Source: Thiobacillus sp.
GTDB lineage: Bacteria; Pseudomonadota; Gammaproteobacteria; Burkholderiales; Thiobacillaceae
DNA: 64,000 nucleotides
Direction of reading: 5' to 3'
Assembly (NCBI RefSeq): GCF_018780105.1
Contig: NZ_JADMKC010000018.1
Location: 160,160-224,159, forward strand
A program made the translations under genes and the position numbers. A model generated the notes under the pieces. The model did no database searches. It was not told the DNA's origin and saw nothing but the letters and a program-made list of their open reading frames with translations. Below are positions 9,174 to 16,170 of the stretch, piece after piece. Every line of letters starts with the position of its first letter. Position 1 is the first letter of the stretch.

Positions 9174-9625
9174 GCGAATACGAATACGACCCCCTCACCG
9201 GACAGCCGGTAGAACCATCCATCTTCACCACACCCGAAGTTGAAGAGCCACCTGCACCGAAGATTGATACCCGCGACAAGCTAGCCAAGAATGCAAGTGC
9301 GTTTCACCAGACAAAGGCAGTTAATAACGGGGAGCCTGACTGGGCAGGCATGTTGCTAAACGCAAAGGATATGGCGGAAAAGTTCCGTATCCGTAGTGCC
9401 CGGGAAGCTTATGTAGCCGAAGTTAAATATCAACGCATGAATGAAATTATGCAGGCAGAAAAAGCGCGGATTGCTGAGGTACTTCGTACCCCTATTCGCA
9501 ACAAATCTTTCTATGCTGAGCTTCAGCGTAATGATGCACCAGCTTACTGGTCTGTTGAGGTGCAACGCCAGATGAAGACGGATAAAGCGCAACTTGGGCT
9601 AGCGTTTCATCTGAAAGGGAAATGA
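9170..9625 (+). CDS. unknown element protein, 151 aa
   Basis: The start overlaps the preceding stop. The N-terminal ~40 residues are acidic and Pro-rich (YDPLTGQPVEP) and look disordered. The C-terminal 100 residues are mainly helical and charged (residues ~60-110), ending in a short LAFHLKGK tail. There is no signal peptide, membrane segment or known motif. Overlaps on both sides (ATGA at 9170, 4 bp at 9622) place it in one translationally coupled series. It could be a replication or partition accessory factor by position only. Confidence 0.65.
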   Translation: MSEYEYDPLTGQPVEPSIFTTPEVEEPPAPKIDTRDKLAKNASAFHQTKAVNNGEPDWAGMLLNAKDMAEKFRIRSAREAYVAEVKYQRMNEIMQAEKARIAEVLRTPIRNKSFYAELQRNDAPAYWSVEVQRQMKTDKAQLGLAFHLKGK

Positions 9626-9846
9626 TCGTGAGCGCCAACGATGAATATCTTATTCCGTTGGTGGCCTTGCTAGCCCGGTCGTTTGGGCAGCATGGGATAG
9701 CCACAATTCTTAACGAACGTGAGATTCCCAATCCATCAAATGGTAAACCGTGGAACCAGACAGCAATTTCTAGATACATGCAGCAAGCGGGGATTGTCCC
9801 CCGTTTTACTTTAAAAATTTCCCCCTATGAAAAACACCCCAACTGA
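9622..9846 (+). CDS. small HTH-like protein, 74 aa
   Basis: Starts at ATG 9622, overlapping the previous stop; GTG 9628 is an alternative. Residues ~14-56 (FGQHGIATILNEREIPNPS, then WNQTAISRYM) resemble the helix-turn-helix segment between catalytic and DNA-binding parts of serine recombinases, where the pattern IAxxLNxxGIPxPxGxxW recurs. No recombinase catalytic domain is present, so this is a stand-alone DNA-binding candidate. It could be the element's own regulator acting on the palindrome in the promoter. Confidence 0.6.
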   Translation: MIVSANDEYLIPLVALLARSFGQHGIATILNEREIPNPSNGKPWNQTAISRYMQQAGIVPRFTLKISPYEKHPN

Positions 9847-10003
9847 GATTACCGAAGAAGAGAAATTACTAGCCAAAATTAAACACACCTTTCGATTAGA
9901 TAGCAGCGCCATTGAACAGCTTCGGCTTGTTCTGCTGTCATTGAAGGCGAAGGACTTACCCATCCAAAAGCATAGCGGTACTACGCGGAGTCGATGGGTA
10001 TGA
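9827..10003 (+). CDS. very small helical protein, 58 aa
   Basis: The ATG (9827) lies inside the end of the preceding gene and the TGA (10001-10003) overlaps the next ATG. The residues (EEEKLLAKIKHTFRLDSSAI, then LVLLSLKAKD) suggest two amphipathic helices. No family recognised. Overlaps at both ends are the main evidence. Confidence 0.5.
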   Translation: MKNTPTEITEEEKLLAKIKHTFRLDSSAIEQLRLVLLSLKAKDLPIQKHSGTTRSRWV

Positions 10004-10494
10004 GTTATCAAACGTCCCGCAATTGGGCTGACGCATACCTACCTCAGCAGAATCAAATAGCGTGTGGGCTGCTTTTGGAGAAGAACCTCATCAGCGTTGT
10101 GTTCACGCCGCCTACCTACGCTGAGGATGCAATATCCGGCGTCGATACGTATATCGATATTTCGCGTCTAAAGCTAGCCTATCGGGTAAGAAAGCAATCC
10201 GACCATGACTATTGGCGAAAAGGTTTCACCCTTCGTACATCAAAGAAAAACGGGCACTTATCTGAGTTGGAAAAGGTGATGGCCCAAAGTGCTGACTATG
10301 CCGACTACTTGTTGTACAGCGTAGCAGACGACGAACCGGGACAACTAATGTGCTCATGTCTTATAGATTTGAAAAGCTGTGGTGCTCAGTTGGTTGCATA
10401 CCCTGAGATTCTGAATAAAGCACACTTTGGGAATGGATTTGTAGACTTGCCCTACGAACTGTTCCCGGATCATATTGTTATGGGGATACATTGA
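10000..10494 (+). CDS. unknown element protein, 164 aa
   Basis: ATG 10000 overlaps the previous TGA (ATGA); an in-frame ATG at 9994 would add two residues. It has mixed alpha/beta composition with a beta-rich centre (TYIDISRLKLAYRVRKQS, then GFTLRTSK) and a helix ending in ADYLLYSVADD. The order of strands and acidic residues is loosely like nuclease or ssDNA-binding folds, but I cannot name a family. There is no signal peptide or membrane segment. Its position two genes before the polymerase-like gene suggests a replication accessory. Confidence 0.6.
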   Translation: MSYQTSRNWADAYLPQQNQIACGLLLEKNLISVVFTPPTYAEDAISGVDTYIDISRLKLAYRVRKQSDHDYWRKGFTLRTSKKNGHLSELEKVMAQSADYADYLLYSVADDEPGQLMCSCLIDLKSCGAQLVAYPEILNKAHFGNGFVDLPYELFPDHIVMGIH

Positions 10495-10700
10495 AAATGG
10501 ATGATCGATACAGAGAGGCGCGGGATGCTGCGCTGTTTAAAGCAAAGCCTGTTGTTAGCACGGCTGTCCCTGAAGAAGAGATAGAACAGCTTCATGATGA
10601 GTGGTGGCCGGGTGAAGACGAAAGTTACCTAACCCCGGAAATGCTGGCAGCACATTGGAAAGAGCTACACCCAGGTACTGAAGAGGACGAAGAACTTTGA
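10491..10700 (+). CDS. small acidic protein, 69 aa
   Basis: Probable TTG start at 10491, overlapping the previous stop; ATG 10497 would give 67 aa. Strongly acidic, with a WWPGEDESY segment and a Glu/Asp tail (TEEDEEL). It may be a DNA-mimic or protein-interaction peptide, which is speculation. The stop overlaps the TTG of the next gene. Confidence 0.55.
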   Translation: MKMDDRYREARDAALFKAKPVVSTAVPEEEIEQLHDEWWPGEDESYLTPEMLAAHWKELHPGTEEDEEL

Positions 10701-11911
10701 GTGACGACCTACGCGAAGCGATTCCGCTACAGGTTCACAGGAAAACGGATTACCCCCCAATGGCTGAGCAGTTGGCTGGATTGTTTGGGGAGGTAGTTGC
10801 ACTGAGGGTGGGACGTAATCAACAACTCAGGAAAGCAGGACGGGTAAAGAAGCATCTAGATGTATTGGTTCTTGATTTGTGGGTGGCCGCGAATTACTAC
10901 CCATCACCATGGCGGATGGTGAGCCGCAACGAAACCGATTACAGACAGGAAACCCGATATAGAAAGCTTTATCTTAAACATGCCCTTTTAATGGGTGTGC
11001 TGGATGACCTAGCGAAGCTTGGTTACATCGAAGAGAAGCGGGGGTTCTTCGATAAGCAGAAAGGCAGAGGATTTCAAACCCGAATCCGGGCAACCAAAAA
11101 GCTGTTAGAGCTTCTTACCGGATTTGATATTGCGAAGATTGAACGCGACCCGGAAGCCCCAGAAGAAGAAGTAATCATTCTTCGGGACAAAGACAAACGG
11201 CAAATAGACTACACAGATGACAGATTCACCGATGAAATGCGGAATGACCTGCATATCTATAACGCCTTCCTTCGACAATCTGACATAAACACGGAAGCGG
11301 TTGATCTACGGGGAGTGGCAGACCCGACAGCCATCACTGTTAAACGGATTTTCCAAGGTGACAGCATTAATGAAGGTGGCGGAAGGTTTTACGGTGGATT
11401 CTGGGAGAACATGCCGAAGCAGGACAGATTAAAGCTGCTGCTGCAAAAAGGGCCAGTTGTCGAACTGGATTACGTGGCGATTCATCCGACGATTGCTTAC
11501 GCCTTCAAAGGCATTCCACTAACGGAAGACCCCTATCTTATTGATGGGTGTGAACGTAGCGACGTAAAGAGAGCATTTCTTGTCCTGTTCAACTGCAAAG
11601 ACCGGGAACATGCCTTGAGAACAGTACGGTCTGAGTTTCACATCAAGGGAGCTGAGTTGTTGCTTTCCATGATTGAACAGAAGCACGAAGCCATTAAGGA
11701 CAGCTTCTACAATCCGGGGTTCGGGATGACGCTACAGAATACAGATGCGTGGCTAGCTGAAAGAATCCTTAAGCGGATGACTGAAGCAGGCATAGCTTGT
11801 TTGCCTATCCACGATTCGTTTATCGTCAGTGAGAAATACGTGATGGAACTACGCGAAGCAATGGACGAAGCTTTCTACAATATCTTTCTGATACATCCTT
11901 CTATTAAGTAA
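10697..11911 (+). CDS. family A polymerase-like palm protein (putative replication protein)
   Basis: 404 aa from TTG 10697, overlapping the preceding stop. Residues ~85-140 look like a winged helix (LMGVLDDLAKLGYIEEK). Residues 228-268 carry GGRFYGGFWENMPKQDR and then VVELDYVAIHPTIAYA, which fits motif A of family A polymerases (metal Asp D258). RSDVKRAFLVLFN (287-299) fits motif B, with R287 and K291. CLPIHDSFIVSE (368-379) fits motif C, with H372 and D373. HDS rather than HDE resembles single-subunit T7-type RNA polymerases. There is no 3'-5' exonuclease, and the protein is far shorter than PolI. It is the last and largest gene of the operon, so replication of the element is the likely role. 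Activity as DNA or RNA polymerase cannot be told from sequence. Confidence 0.65.
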   Translation: MSDDLREAIPLQVHRKTDYPPMAEQLAGLFGEVVALRVGRNQQLRKAGRVKKHLDVLVLDLWVAANYYPSPWRMVSRNETDYRQETRYRKLYLKHALLMGVLDDLAKLGYIEEKRGFFDKQKGRGFQTRIRATKKLLELLTGFDIAKIERDPEAPEEEVIILRDKDKRQIDYTDDRFTDEMRNDLHIYNAFLRQSDINTEAVDLRGVADPTAITVKRIFQGDSINEGGGRFYGGFWENMPKQDRLKLLLQKGPVVELDYVAIHPTIAYAFKGIPLTEDPYLIDGCERSDVKRAFLVLFNCKDREHALRTVRSEFHIKGAELLLSMIEQKHEAIKDSFYNPGFGMTLQNTDAWLAERILKRMTEAGIACLPIHDSFIVSEKYVMELREAMDEAFYNIFLIHPSIK

Positions 11912-11961
11912 CAGGTATCTAGTCGGAAGGTCTTGGTGATCCTCCCTCCATTACTAACGGG

Positions 11962-12597
11962 TTATCTTTTAAAGGTACGGTAAGCAACTAGTCCAAGTCC
12001 GGCTAGGAACATGACGTAGGTTTCAGGTTCAGGGATAGCAGCTACATCACCATCCCTGACAGCCCAAGCGTATCGACTGTTTGGCTCAAATTTGTTATCC
12101 GCATACTGATAGCCATTGGTCATGTAGAAGTTCCATGCCTGACTTGCGTTGTATTCCGTTTCAGACCAGTAAAACTCAGTTTGGATATTCTGGAACAAAT
12201 TGAAGTTGGCATTGTGCGTGGTCACAATTGACTGACCATCTACGCCACCCAGATCAAGGTAAAACAGGTGCCCTAGCTCACTTGCTGTGCAGCCGCCCCC
12301 GTACCCTTGACCCCCTGCTAATTGGCTTGCACACCCAGAATCAGGCTGTGTCGTTGTAGGTAGTCGCCACCCGCTCACGCCACCATAACTAAGGCTTGAA
12401 GCCCAAACCATAGCCTCATTCCATACCATAACGCCATTAGCGTCATACCCAGAAGTCTTGGCGTAGTTGGCATCCTGCAACCAAGTGATGTTCTGCTCAT
12501 CGTCATAGATCAGACCACTACCCCGATCATGCAGGGCAGCATTAGCAGTTCCAGCAAGCATTAAAGCCCCAACGAACAGCACTGTTCTTGTAATCAT
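11962..12597 (-). CDS. PEP-CTERM exoprotein with DUF1566-like domain (cargo)
   Basis: 211 aa from ATG 12597, which follows a GGTGGGGA site; a frame extending to 12675 lacks a signal sequence. Residues 1-21 are a signal peptide (LFVGALMLAGTANA). The central part is DUF1566/Lcl-like: GLIYDDEQNITWLQDANYA, VSGWRLPTT, EFYWSETEY, SRYAWAVRDG. The C-terminus is a PEP-CTERM sorting signal: IPEPETYVMF, a hydrophobic helix and TFKR. Such proteins are processed by an exosortase and placed on the cell surface or in exopolysaccharide; the exosortase must be elsewhere in the genome. It is convergent with the element operon and is the only likely cargo. Confidence 0.88.
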   Translation of the reverse strand: MITRTVLFVGALMLAGTANAALHDRGSGLIYDDEQNITWLQDANYAKTSGYDANGVMVWNEAMVWASSLSYGGVSGWRLPTTTQPDSGCASQLAGGQGYGGGCTASELGHLFYLDLGGVDGQSIVTTHNANFNLFQNIQTEFYWSETEYNASQAWNFYMTNGYQYADNKFEPNSRYAWAVRDGDVAAIPEPETYVMFLAGLGLVAYRTFKR

Positions 12598-12942
12598 TTC
12601 CCCACCCCTTTTCTTTTCGTTGTTTTTCGTTGCTAGGGTAGTGTACCCCCAGCGGTTTAAGTCGCTCAGAATCACTTCTGGTGAGTCCTAGTAGCATTGG
12701 TTCAGGAATTTCTGTAAGAAAAATTAGGGGTCGATTGCAATATATACAGCACAGGCCGGCACCCCCCTTGCCCCCCATACCTGCATTTTCCTGATAACCC
12801 TTTGTCTTCAAACACTTACAGAATAATTCCGTGTCAATTCTGTGCCAACTGTGCTATGGTTTTCTACATATAGGCATAGATAAGCTCTTCGGCTGTCTGT
12901 CTGTATGGGTTCGTCGGAACCTAGCTAAGTAGTTGATTAATA
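12598..12942. other. right-end non-coding region of the element
   Basis: About 345 bp upstream of the PEP-CTERM gene up to the right 97-bp repeat. It carries the right candidate arm-type repeat (12832-12849) and presumably the PEP-CTERM promoter. No ORF is supported; a minus-strand frame at 12542-12811 has no family features. Confidence 0.45.
12832..12849 (+). repeat. candidate integrase arm-type site, right
   Basis: TGTCAATTCTGTGCCAAC is the partner of 7651-7668 (15 of 18 identical, same orientation). It lies 93 bp inside the right 97-bp repeat. Confidence 0.4.
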
Positions 12943-13039
12943 TCAATCGTCCTGCAGGTTCTGTCCGGGAAACAGGGTATCGGTGAAGCCGAAGTAGCGC
13001 AGATCGCGTATCCGCATGGGGTACAGCACGCCGTGCAGA
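12943..13039 (-). repeat. right direct repeat (candidate att site), functional 3' end of def
   Basis: Identical to 7500-7596. It begins exactly at the def stop codon and extends 97 bp into the gene, so integration rebuilds the complete def reading frame. Confidence 0.93.
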
Positions 13040-13476
13040 TGATCGACCTCGTGCTGCACCACGCGCGCATGAAACGCGCTGACGCTGCGGTCGACGGGCT
13101 GTCCCGCGGCGTCGAATCCCTGATAGCGCAAGGCCGTGTGGCGCGGTACCAGGCCGCGCATGCCGGGAACCGACAGGCAGCCTTCCCAGCCGTCTTCCAG
13201 TTCGTCCGACAGCGGCGTGAGCAGCGGATTGATCAGCACGGTATACGGCACGCTTTCAGCGTCCGGGTAGCGGGGATTCGCCGCCACTTCAAATATCACC
13301 ACCTGCAGCCCCACCCCGATTTGCGGTGCAGCCAGCCCCGCGCCGTTCAACGCGCGCATGGTGTCGTGCATGTCGACGATCAGCTGCGCGAGTTCGGGAG
13401 ACGCAAAGTCCTCCACCGGCAAAGCCGGGGCCAGCAGGCGCGGATCGCCCATTTTCAGGACTTCGCGGATGGCCAT
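12943..13476 (-). CDS. def: peptide deformylase
   Basis: Removes the formyl group from N-formylmethionine of new proteins. 177 aa from ATG 13476; a frame running on to 13962 shadows rsuA. The three family motifs are intact: GAGLAAPQ (motif 1), WEGCLSVPG with the metal-ligand Cys (motif 2) and QHEVDHLHG with the HExxH ligands and base (motif 3). The gene overlaps rsuA by 22 bp and is last in the hpt-mtnP-rsuA-def unit. Its last 32 codons, with the stop, are the 97-bp repeat of the element downstream, so the present C-terminus may have been supplied by the element. Confidence 0.96.
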   Translation of the reverse strand: MAIREVLKMGDPRLLAPALPVEDFASPELAQLIVDMHDTMRALNGAGLAAPQIGVGLQVVIFEVAANPRYPDAESVPYTVLINPLLTPLSDELEDGWEGCLSVPGMRGLVPRHTALRYQGFDAAGQPVDRSVSAFHARVVQHEVDHLHGVLYPMRIRDLRYFGFTDTLFPGQNLQDD

Positions 13477-14177
13477 GGGGTCTCCAGTTGCTGCAGGTCG
13501 GCGGCTTCCAGCCAGCACCAGCTGCCGGGTGCAAGCGTCGCGGGCAGGGAAAACGCGCCGATGGCGACGCGGTGCAGGCGTTCCACCCGGTTGCCGGTGG
13601 CGGCGATCATGCGTTTGACCTGATGGTATTTGCCTTCCGCCAGGGTCAGCTGCAGGGTGTGCGTATCCAGCGCCTCGCACGCCAGCGCCGCAATCGGCGC
13701 GGGTTCGTCGTTGAGCAGCACGCCATTGCGCAGGGCAGCCAGCGCGGCATCGGTCACCGGGTCGGCACAGGTGGCGCGATAGACCTTGGCGACGCCTTTC
13801 TTCGGCGAAGTCATGCGGTGTATGAACTGACCATCGTCGGACAGCAGCAGCAGGCCGGTGGTGTCCTGATCCAGCCGCCCCACGCATTGCACGTCGCGCT
13901 CGATCAGCGGCGACGGCAACAGGGAATACACGCTGGGATGATGCTTGGGTTTTTGCGAACATTCGTAGCCGGCCGGTTTGTGCAGCAGCACGTAAGCCTT
14001 TTCACGATACGGCCAGGTCACGCCGTCTATGGTCAGTTCCAGACCGGCCGGATCCACTTCGTGTTCGGGGTCGTCGCACACCACGCCGTTGATCGAGACA
14101 GCGCCCGAGCGCACCCGCAATACACAACCTTTGCGTGAACCAAACCCCTGCGATTGCAACGCGCGCGCCAGCCACAT
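13455..14177 (-). CDS. rsuA: 16S rRNA pseudouridine synthase, RsuA family
   Basis: 240 aa. An N-terminal S4-like RNA-binding domain (residues 1-55, [16 protein letters not shown]) is followed by a TruB/RsuA catalytic domain with the motif [17 protein letters not shown], whose second Asp is the nucleophile. The following [16 protein letters not shown] is closest to RsuA, which acts on U516 of 16S rRNA, rather than RluB/E/F. It starts 3 bp after the phosphorylase stop and overlaps def by 22 bp. Confidence 0.9.
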   Translation of the reverse strand: MWLARALQSQGFGSRKGCVLRVRSGAVSINGVVCDDPEHEVDPAGLELTIDGVTWPYREKAYVLLHKPAGYECSQKPKHHPSVYSLLPSPLIERDVQCVGRLDQDTTGLLLLSDDGQFIHRMTSPKKGVAKVYRATCADPVTDAALAALRNGVLLNDEPAPIAALACEALDTHTLQLTLAEGKYHQVKRMIAATGNRVERLHRVAIGAFSLPATLAPGSWCWLEAADLQQLETPWPSAKS

Positions 14178-14180
14178 GAT

Positions 14181-14942
14181 TCAGACCGCGCACGCAGATG
14201 CGGCGTCGTTGGTCACCACCTGCTCAAGCAGGTGCCGCACCTGCAGCATCGATTCGCCCAGCACCGCCTGGATTTCTTCCATCTGGATGCCGTCGGCCGA
14301 CGAGCCACGCCCTGCCGCATAGTTGACCACCACACCCACTGCGGCATAGCAAAGATCGAGTTCGCGCGCGAGGTAGGCCTCCGGCATGCCGGTCATCCCC
14401 ACCATGTCGGCGCCGTCGCGCTCCATGCGGTTGATTTCGGCGGCTGTTTCCAGACGCGGGCCCTGCACCGCGCCATACACACCGCCGTCGCGCAGCCGGA
14501 TGCCGGCGTCGATCGCGGCCTGCAACAGGGCAGCGCGCATGGCGCCGCAATAGGGAAAAGTGAAATCGAGGTGAGTTACCGGCTTGTCGCCACCAACAAA
14601 ATAAGTCGAGGCGCGGCCATGCGTGTAGTCGATGATCTGGTCCGGGATCACCAGCATGCCGGGGAGCAGTTCGGGATGAATCCCGCCTACCGTCGCCACC
14701 GACACCACGCGGTCCACCCCATGCTCCTTCAAAGCCCACAGATTGGCGCGGTAGTTCACCTCGTGCGGCGGGATCGTGTGACCGTAGCCGTGGCGTGCCA
14801 GAAAAATCACTTCCTGGTCGCAAATATGGCCGAAAGTCAGCGCGCCGGACGGCTCGCCGTAAGGCGTGCGGCCCACCTTGCGGTGAGTGATTTCCAGATT
14901 GGCGAGCTGCGTCAGCCCGGTTCCCCCGATGATTCCCAACAT
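14181..14942 (-). CDS. mtnP: S-methyl-5'-thioinosine/thioadenosine phosphorylase
   Basis: 253 aa, PNP/MTAP family. It carries GIIGGTGL (phosphate loop) near the N-terminus, ARHGYGHTIPPHEVNYRANL, then ATVGGIHPELLPG and VGMTGMPEAYLARE. Where 6-aminopurine-specific MTAPs have Asp residues (SDYD-type), this protein reads VVNYAAGRG, with Asn as in 6-oxopurine phosphorylases. That suggests S-methyl-5'-thioinosine as substrate, releasing hypoxanthine. Hpt, which salvages hypoxanthine, starts the same operon and ends 1 bp away, which supports the reading. MTAP activity cannot be excluded. Confidence 0.85.
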   Translation of the reverse strand: MLGIIGGTGLTQLANLEITHRKVGRTPYGEPSGALTFGHICDQEVIFLARHGYGHTIPPHEVNYRANLWALKEHGVDRVVSVATVGGIHPELLPGMLVIPDQIIDYTHGRASTYFVGGDKPVTHLDFTFPYCGAMRAALLQAAIDAGIRLRDGGVYGAVQGPRLETAAEINRMERDGADMVGMTGMPEAYLARELDLCYAAVGVVVNYAAGRGSSADGIQMEEIQAVLGESMLQVRHLLEQVVTNDAASACAV

Positions 14943-14943
14943 T

Positions 14944-15489
14944 TTATTTATCCTTTAAAGCGTAAATGGCGGGCAGATTGCGCCACATCCCGTAAGCGTC
15001 CATGCCGCAGCCGAACACGTAGCGGTTGGGCACTTCCAGTCCCACGAAATCGGCCCGGATCGGTTTGTCCAGGCCATTGATTTTATCGGTCAGCACCGCC
15101 GACCACACCCGGGCGGCGCCCATTTCCAGCAGCTTGTCGCGGATCGCCGCCAGCGTTTCGCCCTCGTCCAGAATATCGTCAAGCACCAGCACATGGCGGC
15201 CCGCCACGCTCTGTCCCGGCAACACCTTCCATTCGATCTCGCCGCCGTGGGTCTTGCCGCGATAGCGGGTGACATGCAGATAATCGAACTCCAGCGGAAA
15301 GTCCAGCTTCGGCAGCAACTGCCCGGCAAATACCACCGCGCCCCCCATCACCGGCAGCACCAGCGGAAACGCCTCACCCAGGGCCAGGGCGATTTCGCCC
15401 GCCAGACGATCCAGCGCAGCCTGCACATCCGATTCCGGCACGATGCATTCAGCACCCTCCAGCAGTTGTTGCGCTTCAAGCGGAGACAT
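14944..15489 (-). CDS. hpt: hypoxanthine-guanine phosphoribosyltransferase
   Basis: 181 aa from ATG 15489 (MSPLEAQQLLEGAE); an in-frame ATG further upstream (15543) gives a basic extension unlike the family. The PRPP-binding motif is HVLVLDDILDEGETL. The flexible-loop region includes YLHVTRYRG, and a C-terminal ADFVGLEVPNRYVFGCGMD matches the purine-binding end of HGPRTs. It converts hypoxanthine or guanine plus PRPP to IMP or GMP. It is first in the minus-strand unit hpt-mtnP-rsuA-def. Confidence 0.92.
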   Translation of the reverse strand: MSPLEAQQLLEGAECIVPESDVQAALDRLAGEIALALGEAFPLVLPVMGGAVVFAGQLLPKLDFPLEFDYLHVTRYRGKTHGGEIEWKVLPGQSVAGRHVLVLDDILDEGETLAAIRDKLLEMGAARVWSAVLTDKINGLDKPIRADFVGLEVPNRYVFGCGMDAYGMWRNLPAIYALKDK

Positions 15490-15567
15490 GACGGACTCGT
15501 AATTCGACGAAAGCCGGAAGTCTAAGCGAAGTTTCCGGGGCATGCGCGGGTCGGGTAAGCTTGAGCC

Positions 15568-16128
15568 ATGCCTGCTCCTCCTTTCGCACCTGACCGTTTC
15601 GATGCCGCTGGCTGGCTGGTCGGCGCCCACCAGCTGCCTTCGCCCAACTGCGACGCCCGTCCTGACGGCACGGCCATCGAGCTTATCGTCATCCACAACA
15701 TCTCGCTGCCGCCCGGCGTGTTCGACGGCGATGCGGTGATCGAGCTGTTCTTAAATCAGCTCGACTGGGACGCGCATCCGTATTACCAGGGCATCCGCGG
15801 TATCAAGGTGTCGGCGCATTTTTTCATCCGCCGCGACGGCAGCCTGATCCAGTTTGTGCCGTGTGGCCTGCGCGCCTGGCATGCCGGTGTATCGAGCTGG
15901 TGCGAGCGTGAACGCTGCAATGATTTTTCCATCGGCATTGAGCTGGAAGGCACGGATGATCAGCCCTTTACCGAAGCGCAGTACGCCAGCCTGATCCCGT
16001 TGCTGCAATCGATTAAAGAGGCTTATCCGATTCGGGCGGTGGTGGGGCATAGCGAGATTGCGCCGGGGCGCAAGACGGATCCGGGGGTGTGTTTTGAGTG
16101 GGAACGGGTGCGGGGATTGGACGCTTGA
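15568..16128 (+). CDS. ampD: 1,6-anhydro-N-acetylmuramyl-L-alanine amidase AmpD
   Basis: 186 aa, cytosolic zinc amidase of cell-wall recycling that also keeps inducers of AmpR-type systems low. Amidase_2 features: zinc His in IVIHNISLPPG, SAHFFIRRDGSLIQFV, RAWHAGVSSWCER, then IGIELEG (catalytic Glu) and VVGHSEIAPGRKTDPG with the remaining zinc ligands His and Asp. No signal peptide, as expected for AmpD rather than AmiD. Divergent from hpt with ~80 bp between the starts. No ampR or ampG is in the window. Confidence 0.94.
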   Translation: MPAPPFAPDRFDAAGWLVGAHQLPSPNCDARPDGTAIELIVIHNISLPPGVFDGDAVIELFLNQLDWDAHPYYQGIRGIKVSAHFFIRRDGSLIQFVPCGLRAWHAGVSSWCERERCNDFSIGIELEGTDDQPFTEAQYASLIPLLQSIKEAYPIRAVVGHSEIAPGRKTDPGVCFEWERVRGLDA

Positions 16129-16170
16129 GACGTTTGGCCTGATTGTGGTGCTATTACTTGGCGACGGCTG

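Larger units (their letters stand above)
7500..13039. mobile_element. integrative element inserted at the 3' end of def (5,443-bp repeat unit)
   Basis: A perfect 97-bp direct repeat (7500-7596 and 12943-13039) brackets a region plainly more AT-rich than its flanks. The repeat is the last 32 codons of def including its stop, so the copy at 12943-13039 keeps def intact and the copy at 7500-7596 is a displaced remnant. Just inside the left repeat is a tyrosine recombinase reading inward. Then come a consensus promoter, seven small overlapping genes ending in a polymerase-like gene, and a PEP-CTERM gene on the opposite strand. There are no conjugation, capsid or IS genes, so if mobile it would need a helper or act as a satellite or plasmid-like element. 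Boundaries are exact to the repeat; the crossover point within the 97 bp is unknown. Confidence 0.9.

Noticed and set aside
8903-11911. Reading the element as a remnant prophage
   Set aside because: No capsid, terminase, lysis or tail gene, and the genes are intact and overlapping rather than decayed.
13477-13962. Upstream extension of def
   Set aside because: Arg/Ala-rich out-of-frame reading of rsuA; PDF proteins begin near ATG 13476.
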